NCBI GenBank assembly: GCA_964016885.1
Contig: OZ024740.1
Location: 6,778,450 to 6,842,449, forward strand
Direction: 5' to 3'
Length of the DNA stretch: 64,000 nt
Origin: Eledone cirrhosa
Taxonomy: Eukaryota > Mollusca > Cephalopoda > Octopoda > Eledonidae
Within the stretch, counting starts at the first letter, position 1; every line of letters begins with the position of its first letter. The notes beneath the pieces were generated by a model. That model searched no databases and was not told the origin of the DNA. It saw nothing but the letters and a program-made list of their open reading frames with translations. Both the position numbers and the translations under genes were made by a program. Below, piece by piece: positions 37,298 through 51,000 of the stretch.

Positions 37298-38968
37298 TTG
37301 GGAGAGACATTACCCCCAAAATACTCAGATCCTAAGGCTGTACTTGTGAGAGACATTACCCCAAAATACTCAGATCCTAAGGCAGTGTTTGTGAGAGACA
37401 TTACCGCAAAATACTCAGATCCTAAGGCAGTATTTGTGAGAGACATTACCCCAAAATACTCAGATCCTAAGGCTGTATTTGTGAGAGACATTAACCCAAA
37501 ATACTCAGATCCTAAGGCTGTATTTGTGAGAGACATTAACCCACAATACTCAGATCCTAAGGCTGTATTTGTGAGAGACATTACCCCAAAATACTCAGAT
37601 CCTAAGGCAGTGTTTGTGAGAGACATTAACCCCAAATACTCAGATCCTAAGGCTGTATTTGTGAGAGACATTACCCCAAAATACTCAGATCCTAAGGCAG
37701 TGTTTGTGAGAGACATTACCCCAAAATACCCAGGTCCCAAGGCAGTGTTTGTGAGAGATATTACCCCAAAATACTCAGATCCTAAGGCAGTGTTTTTGAG
37801 AGACATTACCCCAAAATACTCAGATCCCAAGGCAGTATTTGTGAGAGACATTACCCCAAAATACCCAGATCCTAAGGCAGTATTTTTGAGAGACATTACC
37901 CCGAAATACTCAGATCCTCAGGCTGTATTTGTGGGAGACATTACCCCAAAATACTCAGATCCTAAGGCTGTATTTTTGAGAGACATTACCCCAAAATACT
38001 CAGATCCTAAGGCAGTGTTTGTGAGAGACATTACCGCAAAATACTCAGATCCTAAGGCAGTATTTGTGAGAGACATTACCCCAAAATACTCAGATCCTAA
38101 GGCTGTATTTGTGAGAGACATTAACCCAAAATACTCAGATCCTAAGGCTGTATTTGTGAGAGACATTAACCCACAATACTCAGATCCTAAGGCTGTATTT
38201 GTGAGAGACATTACCCCAAAATACTCAGATCCTAAGGCAGTGTTTGTGAGAGACATTAACCCCAAATACTCAGATCCTAAGGCTGTATTTGTGAGAGACA
38301 TTACCCCAAAATACTCAGATCCTAAGGCAGTGTTTGTGAGAGACATTACCCCAAAATACCCAGGTCCCAAGGCAGTGTTTGTGAGAGATATTACCCCAAA
38401 ATACTCAGATCCTAAGGCAGTGTTTTTGAGAGACATTACCCCAAAATACTCAGATCCCAAGGCAGTATTTGTGAGAGACATTACCCCAAAATACCCAGAT
38501 CCTAAGGCAGTATTTTTGAGAGACATTACCCCGAAATACTCAGATCCTCAGGCTGTATTTGTGGGAGACATTACCCCAAAATACTCAGATACTAAGGTAG
38601 TGTTTGTGAGAGACATTATCCCAAAATACTCAGATCCTAAGGCTGTATTTTTGAGAGACATTACCCCAAAATACTCAGATCCTCAGGCTGTATTTGTGGG
38701 AAACATTACCCCCAAATACTCAGATCCTAAGGTAGTGTTTGTGAGAGACATTATCCCAAAATACTCAGATCCTAAGGCTGTAATTGTGAGCGACATTACC
38801 CCAAAATATTCAGATCCGAAGGCTGTATTTGTGAGAGACAATACCCCAAAATACTCAGATCCTAAGGCTGTATTTGTGAGAGACAATACCCCAAAATACT
38901 CAGATCCTAAGGCAGTATTTGTGAGAGACAATACCCAAAATACTCAGATCCTAAGGCAGTATTTGTGA
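37298..38968 (+). other. Longest plus-strand satellite open frame (556 codons), probably not a gene
   Basis: The plus strand is open for 556 codons of period SDPKAVFVRDITPKY because the TACTGAG variant (TGA in this frame) happens to be absent here. The minus strand of the same DNA is also open over long stretches (37279-37896 and 37918-38526). There is no non-repeat sequence and no start context. Confidence 0.7.
37396..38600. repeat. 630-bp tandem duplication (14 monomers)
   Basis: The order of variants from about 37381 (GTGTTTGTGAGAG followed by ACCGCAAAATAC) to 37970 recurs from 38011 with an offset of exactly 630 bp. By eye I find at most isolated differences. Confidence 0.85.
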
Positions 38969-41840
38969 GAGACAATAACCCAAAATACTCAGATCCTAAG
39001 GCAGTATTTGTGAGAGACATTACCCCAAAATACTCAGATCCTAAAGCAGTGTTTGTGAGAGACATTACCCCAAAATACTCAGATCCTAAGGCAGTGTTTG
39101 TGAGATACATTACCCCAAAATACTCAGATCATAAGGCAGTGTTTGTGAGAGATATTACCCCAAAATACTCAGATCCTAAGGCAGTATTTGTGAGAGACAT
39201 TACCCAAAAATACTCAGATCCTAAGGCTGTAATTGTGAGAGACATTACCCCAAAATACTGACATCCTAAGGCTGTATTTGTGAGAGACATTACCCCAAAA
39301 TACTGAGATCCTAAGGCAGTATTTGTGAGAGACATTACCCCAAAATACCCAGATCCTAAGGCTGTATTTGTGAGATACATTACCCCAAAATACTCAGATC
39401 CTAAGGCAGTGTTTGTGAGAGACATTACCCCAAAATACTCAGATTCTAAGGCTGTATTTTTGACAGACATTACCCCAAAATACTCAAATCCTAAGGAAGA
39501 ATTTGTGAGAGACATTACCCCAAAATACTCAGATCCTAAGGCTGTATTTGTGAGAGACATTACCCCAAAATACTCAGATTCTAAGGCTGTATTTGTGAGA
39601 GACATTACCCCAAAATACTCAGATTCTAAGGCTGTATTTGTAAGAGACATTACCGCAAAATTCTGAGATCCTAAGGCAGTATTTGTGAGAGACATTACCG
39701 CAAAATACTGAGATCCTAAGGCAGTATTTGTGAGAGACATTACCCCAAAATACTGAGATCCTAAGGCTGTCATTGTGAGAGACATTACCCCAAAATACTG
39801 AGATCCTAAGGCTGTATTTGTGAGAGACATTACCCTAAAATGCTGAGATCCTAAGGCAGTATTTGTGAGAGACATTACCCCAAAATACTGAGATCCTAAG
39901 GCAGTATTTGTGAGAGACATTACCCCAAAATACTCAGATCCTAAGGCTGTATTTGTGAGAGACATTACCCCAAAATACTCAGAACCTAAGGCTGTATTTG
40001 TGAGAGACATTACCCCAAAATACTCAGATCCTAAGGCAGTATTTTTGAGAGACATTACCCCAAAATACTCAGATCCTAAGGCAGTATTTGTGAGAGACAT
40101 TACCCCAAAATACTCAGATCCTAAGGCTGTATTTGTGAGAGACATTACCCCAAAATACTCAGATCCTAAGGCTGTATTTGTGAGAGACATTACCCCAAAA
40201 TACTGAGATCCTAAGGCAGTGTTTGTGAGAGACATTACCCCAAAATACTCAGATCCTAAGGCTGTATTTGTGAGAGTCATTAACCCAAAATACTCAGATC
40301 CTAAGGCTGTATTTGTGAGCGATATTAACCCAAAATACTCATATTCTAAGGCTGTATTTGTGAGAGACATTAACCCAAATACTCAGATCCTAAGGCTGTA
40401 TTTGTGAGAGGCATTACCCCAAATACTTTGATCCTAAGGCTGTATTTGTGAGATACATTAACCCAAAATACTCAGATCCTAAGGCAGTATTTGTGAGAGA
40501 CATTACCACAAAATAAATACTCAGATCCTAAGGCTGTATTTGTGAGAGACATTACCCCAAAATACTGAGATTCTAAGGCTGTATTTTTGAGAGACATTAC
40601 CCCAAAATTCTCAGATCCTCAGGCTGTATTTGTGGGAGACACTACCCCAAAATACTTAGATCCTAAGGTAGTGTTTGTGAGAGACATTATCCCAAAATAC
40701 TCAGATCCTAAGGCTGTATTTGTGAGAGACATTACCCCAAAATACTGAGAATTTAAGGCTGTATTTTTGAGAGACATTACCCCAAAATACTCAGATCCTC
40801 AGGCTGTATTTGTGGGAAACATTACCCCAAAATACTCAGATCCTAAGGTAGTGTTTGTGAGAGACATTGTCCCAAAATACTCAGATCCTAAGGCTGTATT
40901 TGTGAGAGACATTACCCCAAAATACTGAGATCCTAAGGCAGTGTTTGTGAGAGACATTACGCCAAAATACTCAGATCCTAAGGCTGTAATTGTGAGCGAC
41001 ATTACCCCAAAATACTCAGATCCGAAGGCTGTATTTGTGAGAGACAATACCCCAAAATACTCAGATCCTAAGGTTGTATTTGTGAGAGACAATACCCCAA
41101 AATACTCAGATCCTAAGTCAGTATTTGTGAGAGACAATACCCCAAAATACTCAGATCCTAAGGCAGTATTTGTGAGAGACAATAACCCAAAATACTCAGA
41201 TCCTAAGGCAGTATTTGTGAGAGACATTACCCCAAAATACTCAGATCCTAAAGCAGTGTTTGTGAGAGACATTACCCCAAAATACTCAGATCCTAAGGCA
41301 GTGTTTGTGAGATACATTACCCCAAAATACTCAGATCATAAGGCAGTGTTTGTGAGAGATATTACCCCAAAATACTCAGATCCTAAGGCAGTATTTGTGA
41401 GAGACATTACCCAAAAATACTCAGATCCTAAGGCTGTAATTGTGAGAGACATTACCCCAAAATACTGACATCCTAAGGCTGTATTTGTGAGAGACATTAC
41501 CCCAAAATACTGAGATCCTAAGGCAGTATTTGTGAGAGACATTACCCCAAAATACCCAGATCCTAAGGCTGTATTTGTGAGATACCTTACCCCAAAATAC
41601 TCAGATGTTAAGGCAGTGTTTGTCCGAGATATTACCCCAAAATACTCAGATCCTAAGGCTGTATTTGTGAGAGACATTACCCCAAAATACTCAGATTCTA
41701 AGGCTGTATTTGTGAGAGACATTACCCCAAAATACTCAGATTCTAAGGCTGTATTTGTGAGAGACATTACCGCAAAATACTGAGATCCTAAGGCAGTATT
41801 TGTGAGAGACATTACCGCAAAATACTGAGATCCTAAGGCA

Positions 41841-44800
41841 GTGTTTTTGAGAGACATTACCCCAAAATACTCAGATCCTAAGGCTGTATTTGTGAGAGTC
41901 ATTAACCCAAAATACTCGGATCCTAAGGCTGTATTTGTGAGCGATATTAACCCAAAATACTCATATCCTAAGGCAGTATTTTTGAGAGACATTAACCCAA
42001 ATACTCAGATCCTAAGGCTGTATTTGTGAGAGGCATTACCCCAAATACTTTGATCCTAAGGCTGTATTTGTGAGAGACAATAACCCAAAATACTCAGATC
42101 CTAAGGCAGTATTTGTGAGAGACATTACCACAAAATAAATACTCAGATCCTAAGGCTGTATTTGTGAGAGACATTACCCCAAAATACTGAGATTATAAGG
42201 CTGTATTTTTGAGAGACATTACCCCAAAATACTCAGATCCTCAGGCTGTATTTGTGGGAGACATTACCCCAAAATACTCAGATCCTAAGGTAGTGTTTGT
42301 GAGAGACATTATCCCAAAATACTCAGATCCTAAGGCTGTATTTGTGAGAGACATTACCCCAAAATACTGAGATTCTAAGGCTGTATTTTTGAGAGACATT
42401 ACCCCAAAATACTCAGATCCTCAGGCTGTATTTGTGGGAAACATTACCCCAAAATACTCAGATCCTAAGGTAGTGTTTGTGAGAGACATTGTCCCAAAAT
42501 ACTCAGATCCTAAGGCTGTATTTGTGAGAGACATTACCTCCAAAATACTCAGATCCTAAGGCAGTATTTGTGAGAGACATTACCCCAAAATACTCAGATC
42601 CTAAGGCTGTATTTGTGAGAGACATTACCCCAAAATACTGAGATCCTAAGGCAGTGTTTGTGAGAGACATTACGCCAAAATACTCAGATCCTAGGGCTGT
42701 AATTGTGAGCGACATTACCCCAAAATACTCAGATCCGAAGGCTGTATTTGTGAGAGACAATACCCCAAAATACTCAGATCCTAAGGCTGTATTTGTGAGA
42801 GACAATACCCCAAAATACTCAGATCCTAAGGCAGTATTTGTGAGAGACAATACCCCAAAATACTCAGATCCTAAGGCAGTATTTGTGAGAGACAATAACC
42901 CAAAATACTCAGATCCTAAGGCAGTATTTGTGAGAGACATTACCCCAAAATACTCAGATCCTAAAGCAGTGTTTGTGAGAGACATTACCCCAAAATACTC
43001 AGATCCTAAGGCAGTGTTTGTGAGATACATTACCCCAAAATACTCAGATCATAAGGCAGTGTTTGTGAGAGATATTACCCCAAAATACTCTGATCCTAAG
43101 GCAGTATTTGTGAGAGACATTACCCAAAAATACTCAGATCCTAAGGCTGTAATTGTGAGAGACATTACCCCAAAATACTGACATCCTAAGGCTGTATTTG
43201 TGAGAGACACTACCCCAAAATACTGAGATCCTAAGGCAGTATTTGTGAGAGACATTACCCCAAAATACCCAGATCCTAAGGCTGTATTTGTGAGATACAT
43301 TACCCCAAAATACTCAGATCCTAAGGCAGTGTTTGTGAGAGACATTACCCCAAAATACTCAGATTCTAAGGCTGTATTTGTGACAGACATTACCCCAAAA
43401 TACTCAAATCCTAAGGAAGAATTTGTGAGAGACATTACCCCAAAATACTCAGATCCTAAGGCTGTATTTGTGAGAGACATTACCCCAAAATACTCAGATT
43501 CTAAGGCTGTATTTGTGAGAGACATTACCCCAAAATACTCAGATTCTAAGGCTGTATTTGTGAGAGACATTACCGCAAAATACTGAGATCCTAAGGCAGT
43601 ATTTGTGAGAGACATTACCCCAAAATACTCAGATCCTAAGGCTGTCATTGTGAGAGACATTACCCCAAAATACTGAGATCCTAAGGCTGTATTTGTGAGA
43701 GACATTACCCCAAAATACTGAGATCCTAAGGCAGTATTTGTGAGAGACATTACCCCAAAATACTGAGATCCTAAGGCAGTATTTGTGAGAGACATTACCC
43801 CAAAATACTCAGATCCTAAGGCTGTATTTGTGAGAGACATTACCCCAAAATAGTCAGATCCTAAGGCTGTATTTGTGAGAGACATTACCCCAAAATACTC
43901 AGATCCTAAGGCAGTATTTTTGAGAGACATTACCCCAAAATACTCAGATCCTAAGGCAGTATTTGTGAGAGACATTACCCCAAAATACTCAGATCCTAAG
44001 GCTGTATTTGTGAGAGACATTTCCCCAAAATACTCAGATCCTAAGGCTGTATTTGTGAGAGACATTACCCCAAAATACTCAGATCCTAAGGCAGTGTTTG
44101 TGAGATACATTACCCCAAAATACTCAGATCATAAGGCAGTGTTTGTGAGAGATATTACCCCAAAATACTCAGATCCTAAGGCAGTATTTGTGAGAGACAT
44201 TACCCAAAAATACTCAGATCCTAAGGCTGTAATTGTGAGAGACATTACCCCAAAATACTGACATCCTAAGGCTGTATTTGTGAGAGACATTACCCCAAAA
44301 TACTGAGATCCTAAGGCAGTATTTGTGAGAGACATTACCCCAAAATACCCAGATCCTAAGGCTGTATTTGTGAGATACATTACCCCAAAATACTCAGATG
44401 ATAAGGCAGTGTTTGTCCGAGATATTACCCCAAAATACTCAGATCCTAAGGCTGTATTTGTGAGAGACATTACCCCAAAATACTCAGATTCTAACGCTGT
44501 ATTTGTGAGAGACATTACCCCAAAATACTCAGATTCTAAGGCTGTATTTGTGAGAGACATTACCGCAAAATACTGAGATCCTAAGGCAGTATTTGTGAGA
44601 GACATTACCGCAAAATACTGAGATCCTAAGGCAGTGTTTGTGAGAGACATTACCCCAAAATACTCAGATCCTAAGGCTGTATTTGTGAGAGTCATTAACC
44701 CAAAATACTCAGATCCTAAGGCTGTATTTGTGAGCGATATTAACCCAAAATACTCATATCCTAAGGCAGTATTTTTGAGAGACATTAACCCAAATACTCA

Positions 44801-46120
44801 GATCCTAAGGCTGTATTTGTGAGAGGCATTACCCCAAATACTTTGATCCTAAGGCTGTATTTGTGAGAGACAATAACCCAAAATACTCAGATCCTAAGGC
44901 AGTATTTGTGAGAGACATTACCACAAAATAAATACTCAGATCCTAAGGCTGTATTTGTGAGAGACATTACCCCAAAATACTGAGATTCTAAGGCTGTATT
45001 TTTGAGAGACATTACCCCAAAATACTCAGATCCTCAGGCTGTATTTGTGGGAGACATTATCCCAAAATACTCAGATCCTAAGGCTGTATTTGTGAGAGAC
45101 ATTACCCCAAAATACTGAGATTCTAAGGCTGTATTTTTGAGAGACATTACCCCAAAATACTCAGATCCTCAGGCTGTATTTGTGGGAAACATTACCCCAA
45201 AATACTCAGATCCTAAGGTAGTGTTTGTGAGAGACATTGTCCCAAAATACTCAGATCCTAAGGCTGTATTTGTGAGAGACATTACCTCCAAAATACTCAG
45301 ATCCTAAGGCAGTATTTGTGAGAGACATTACCCCAAAATACTCAGATCCTAAGGATGTATTTGTGAGAGACATTACCCCAAAATACTGAGATCCTAAGGC
45401 AGTGTTTGTGAGAGATATTACGCCAAAATACTCAGATCCTAAGGCTGTAATTGTGAGCGACATTACCCCAAAATACTCAGATCCGAAGGCTGTATTTATG
45501 AGAGACAATACCCCAAAATACTCAGATCCTAAGGCTGTATTTGTGAGAGACAATACCCCAAAATACTCAGATCCTAAGGCAGTATTTGTGAGAGACAATA
45601 CCCCAAAATACTCAGATCCTAAGGCAGTATTTGTGAGAGACAATAACCCAAAATACTCAGATCCTAAGGCAGTATTTGTGAGAGACATTACCCCAAAATA
45701 CTCAGATCCTAAAGCAGTGTTTGTGAGAGACATTACCCCAAAATACTCAGATCCTAAGGCAGTGTTTGTGAGATACATTACCCCAAAATACTCAGATCAT
45801 AAGGCAGTGTTTGTGAGAGATATTACCCCAAAATACTCAGATCCTAAGGCAGTATTTGTGAGAGACATTACCCAAAAATATTCAGATCCTAAGGCTGTAA
45901 TTGTGAGAGACATTACCCCAAAATACTGACATCCTAAGGCTGTATTTGTGAGAGACACTACCCCAAAATACTGAGATCCTAAGGCAGTATTTGTGAGAGA
46001 CATTACACCAAAATACCCAGATCCTAAGGCTGTATTTGTGAGATACATTACCCCAAAATACTCAGATCCTAAGGCAGTGTTTGTGAGAGACATTACCCCA
46101 AAATACTCAGATTCTAAGGC
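41841..46120. repeat. About 2.75-2.8 kb satellite block duplication
   Basis: The block 41841-43380 recurs at 44634-46130. The offset is 2,793 bp at the start and 2,748 bp after about 42503 (42503 with 45251, 43245 with 45993), meaning that the second copy lost one monomer. Confidence 0.8.
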
Positions 46121-48057
46121 TGTATTTGTGACAGACATTACCCCAAAATACTCAGATTCTAAGGCTGTATTTGTGAGAGACATTACCCCAAAATACTCAG
46201 ATTCTAAGGCTGTATTTGTGAGAGACATTACCCCAAAATACTCAGATTCTAAGGCTGTATTTGTGAGAGACATTACCGCAAAATACTGAGATCCTAAGGC
46301 AGTATTTGTGAGAGACATTACCGCAAAATACTGAGATCCTAAGGCAGTATTTGTGAGAGACATTACCCCAAAATACTCAGATCCTAAGGCTGTCATTGTG
46401 AGAGACATTACCCCAAAATACTGAGATCCTAAGGCTGTATTTGTGAGAGACATTACCCCAAAATACTGAGATCCTAAGGCAGTATTTGTGAGAGACATTA
46501 CCCCAAAATACTGAGATCCTAAGGCAGTATTTGTGAGAGACATTACCCCAAAATACTCAGATCCTAAGGCTGTATTTGTGAGAGACATTACCCCAAAATA
46601 GTCAGATCCTAAGGCTGTATTTGTGAGAGACATTACCCCAAAATACTCAGATCCTAAGGCAGTATTTTTGAGAGACATTACCCCAAAATACTCAGATCCT
46701 AAGGCAGTATTTGTGAGAGACATTACCCCAAAATACTCAGATCCTAAGGCTGTATTTGTGAGAGACATTACCCCAAAATACTCAGATCCTAAGGCTGTAT
46801 TTGTGAGAGACATTACCCCAAAATACTGAGATCCTAAGGCAGTGTTTGTGAGAGACATTACCCCAAAATACTCAGATCCTAAGGCTGTATTTGTGAGAGT
46901 CATTAACCCAAAATACTCAGATCCTAAGGCTGTATTTGTGAGCGATATTAACCCAAAATACTCATATCCTAAGGCTGTATTTGTGAGAGACATTAACCCA
47001 AATACTCAGATCCTAAGGCTGTATTTGTGAGAGGCATTACCCCAAATACTTTGATCCTAAGGCTGTATTTGTGAGAGACAATAACCCAAAATACTCAGAT
47101 CCTAAGGCAGTATTTGTGAGAGACATTACCACAAAATAAATACTCAGATCCTAAGGCTGTATTTGTGAGAGACATTACCCCAAAATACTGAGATTCTAAG
47201 GCTGTATTTTTGAGAGACATTACCCCAAAATACTTAGATCCTCAGGCTGTATTTGTGGGAGACATTACCCCAAAATACTCAGATCCTAAGGTAGTGTTTG
47301 TGAGAGACATTATCCCAAAATACTCAGATCCTAAGGCTGTATTTGTGAGAGACATTACCCCAAAATACTCAGATCCTAAGGAAGTATTTGTGAGAGACAT
47401 TACCCCAAAATACTCAGATCCTCAGGCTGTATTTGTGGGAGACATTACCCCAAAATACTCAGATCCTAAGGTAGTGTTTGTGAGAGACATTATCCCAAAA
47501 TACTCAGATCCTAAGTCTGTATTTGTGAGAACATTATCCCAAAATACTGAGATTCTAAGGCTGTATTTTTGAGAGACATTACCCCAAAATACTCAGATCC
47601 TAAGGCAGTATTTGTGAGAGACATTACCCCAAAATACTCAGATCCTAAGGCTGTATTTGTGAGAGACATTACCCCAAAATACTGAGATCCTAAGGCAGTG
47701 TTTGTGAGAGACATTACGCCAAAATACTCAGATCCTAAGGCTGTATTTGTGAGAGACAATACCCCAAAATACTCAGATCCTAAGGTAGTGTTTGTGAGAG
47801 ACATTATCCCAAAATACTCAGATCCTAAGGCTGTATTTGTGAGAGACATTACCCCAAAATACTCAGATCCTAAGGCAGTATTTTTGAGAGACATTACCCC
47901 AAAATACTCAGATCCTAAGGCAGTATTTGTGAGAGACATTACCCCAAAATACTCAGATCCTAAGGCTGTATTTGTGAGAGACATTACCCCAAAATACTCA
48001 GATCCTAAGGCTGTATTTGTGAGAGACATTACCCCAAAATACTGAGATCCTAAGGCA

Positions 48058-51000
48058 GTGTTTGTGAGAGACATTACCCCAAAATACTCAGATCCTAAGG
48101 CTGTATTTGTGAGAGTCATTAACCCAAAATACTCAGATCCTAAGGCTGTATTTGTGAGCGATATTAACCCAAAATACTCATATCCTAAGTCTGTATTTGT
48201 GAGAGACATTAACCCAAATACTCAGATCCTAAGGCTGTATTTGTGAGAGGCATTACCCCAAATACTTTGATCCTAAGGCTGTATTTGTGAGAGACAATAA
48301 CCCAAAATACTCAGATCCTAAGGCAGTATTTGTGAGAGACATTACCACAAAATAAATACTCAGATCCTAAGGCTGTATTTGTGAGAGACATTACCCCAAA
48401 ATACTGAGATTCTAAGGCTGTATTTTTGAGAGACATTACCCCAAAATACTCAGATCCTCAGGCTGTATTTGTGGGAGACATTACCCCAAAATACTCAGAT
48501 CCTAAGGTAGTGTTTGTGAGAGACATTATCCCAAAATACTCAGATCCTAAGGCTGTATTTGTGAGAGACATTACCCCAAAATACTGAGATTCTAAGGCTG
48601 TATTTTTGAGAGACATTACCCCAAAATACTCAGATCCTCAGGCTGTATTTGTGGGAGACATTACCCCAAAATACTCAGATCCTAAGGTAGTGTTTGTGAG
48701 AGACATTATCCCAAAATACTCAGATCCTAAGTCTGTATTTGTGAGAACATTATCCCAAAATACTGAGATTCTAAGGCTGTATTTTTGAGAGACATTACCC
48801 CAAAATACTCAGATCCTCAGGCTGTATTTGTGGGAGACATTACCCCAAAATACTCAGATCCTAAGGTAGTTTTTGTGAGAGACATTATCCCAAAATACTC
48901 AGATCCTAAGGCTGTATTTGTGAGAGACATTACCCTAAAATACTCAGATCCTAAGGCAGTATTTGTGAGAGACATTACCCCAAAATACTCAGATCCTCAG
49001 GCTGTATTTGTGGGAGACATTACCCCAAAATACTCAGATCCTAAGGGAGTGTTTGTGAGAGACATTATCCCAAAATACTCAGATCCTAAGTCTGTATTTG
49101 TGAGAACATTACCCCAAAATACTGAGATTCTAAGGCTGTATTTTTGAGAGACATTACCCCAAAATACTCAGATCCTCAGGCTGTATTTGTGGGAGACATA
49201 ACCCGAAAATACTCAGATCCTAAGGCTGTATTTGTGAGAGACATTACCCCAAAATACTCAGATCCTAAGGCTGTATTTGTGAGAGACATTACCCCAAAAT
49301 ACTCAGATCCTAAGGGTGTATTTGTGAGAGACATTACCCCAAAATACTCAGATCCTAAGGCAGTATTTGTGAGAGACATTACCCCAAAATACTCAGATCC
49401 TAAGGCTGTATTTGTGAGAGACATTACCCCAAAATACTCAGATCCTAAGGCTGTATTTGTGAGAGACATTACCCCAAAATACTGAGATCCTAAGGCAGTA
49501 TTTGGGAGAGACATTACCCCCAAAATACTCAGATCCTAAGGCTGTACTTGTGAGAGACATTACCCCAAAATACTCAGATCCTAAGGCAGTGTTTGTGAGA
49601 GACATTACCGCAAAATACTCAGATCCTAAGGCATCGTTTGTAAGAGACATTACCCCAAAATACTTAGATCCTAAGGCTGTATTTGTGAGAGACATTACCC
49701 CAAAATACTCAGATCCTAAGGCAGTGTTTGTGAGAGACATTACCCCAAAATACTCAGATCCTAAGGCAGTGTTTGTGAGAGATATTACCCGAAAATACTC
49801 AGATCCTAAGGCAGTGTTTGTAAGAGACATTACCCCCAAAATACTCAGATCCTAAGGCAGTGTTTGTCCGAGATATTACCCCAAAATACTCAGATCCTAA
49901 GGCTGTATTTGTGAGAGACATTACCCCAAAATACTCAGATCCTAAGGCAGTATTTGTGAGAGACATTACCCCAAAATACTCAGATTCTCAGGCTCTATTT
50001 GTGACCGACATTACCCCCAAAATACTCAAATCCTAAGGAAGAATTTGTGAGAGACATTACCCCGAAATACTCAGATCCTAAGGCAGTATTTGTGAGCGAC
50101 ATTACCCCAAAATACTCAGATTCTAAGGCTGTATTTGTGAGAGACATTACCCCAAAATACTCAGATACTAAGGCTGTATTTGTGAGAGATATTACCCCAA
50201 AATATTGAGATCCTAAGGCAGTATTTGTGAGAGACATTACCCCAAAATACTGAGATCCTAAGGCTGTATTTGTGAGAGACATTACCCCAAAATACTGAGG
50301 CCCTAAGGCAGTATTTGTGGGATACATTCCCCCAAAATACTCAGATCCTAAGGCAGTATTTGTGAGAGACATTACCCCAAAATACTCAGATCCTAAGGCT
50401 GTAATTGTGAGAGACATGACCCCAAAATACTGAGATCCTAAGGCTGTATTTGTGAGAGACATTACCCCAAAATACGCAGATCCTAAGGCAGTATTTGTGA
50501 GAAACATTACACCAAAATACTCAGATCCTAAGGCTGTATTTGTGAGAGACATTACCCCAAAATACTCAGATCCTAAGCAGTATTTGTGAGAGACATTACC
50601 CCAAAATACTCAGATCCTAAGACAGTATTTGTGAGAGACATTACCCCAAAATACTCAGATCCTAAGGCAGTGTTTGTGAGAGACATTACATCAAAATACT
50701 CAGATCCTAAGGCTGTATTTGTGAGAGACATTACCCCAAAATACTGAGATCCTAAGGCTGTATTTATGAGAGACATTACCCCAAAATACTCAGATCCTAA
50801 GGCTGTATTTGTGAGAGACATTACACCAAAATACTCAGATCCTAAGGCTGTATTTATGAGAAACATTACCCCAAAATACTCAGATTCTAAGGCACTGTTT
50901 GTGAGAGACATTACCCCAAAATACTGAGATCCTAAGGCTGTATTTGTCAGAGACATTACCCCAAAATACTCAAATCCTAAGGAAGAATTTGTGAGAGACA

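Larger units (their letters stand above)
32463..40550. repeat. Dispersed satellite block copies (32.5-34.2 kb and 38.9-40.5 kb)
   Basis: The monomer order of 32463-34250 recurs at 38907-40550. The offset is 6,441 bp at the start (32884 with 39325) and 6,306 bp at the end (33913 with 40219), so three monomers net were lost inside the copy. Further partial copies begin near 41,140, 42,850 and 45,600. Confidence 0.75.
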
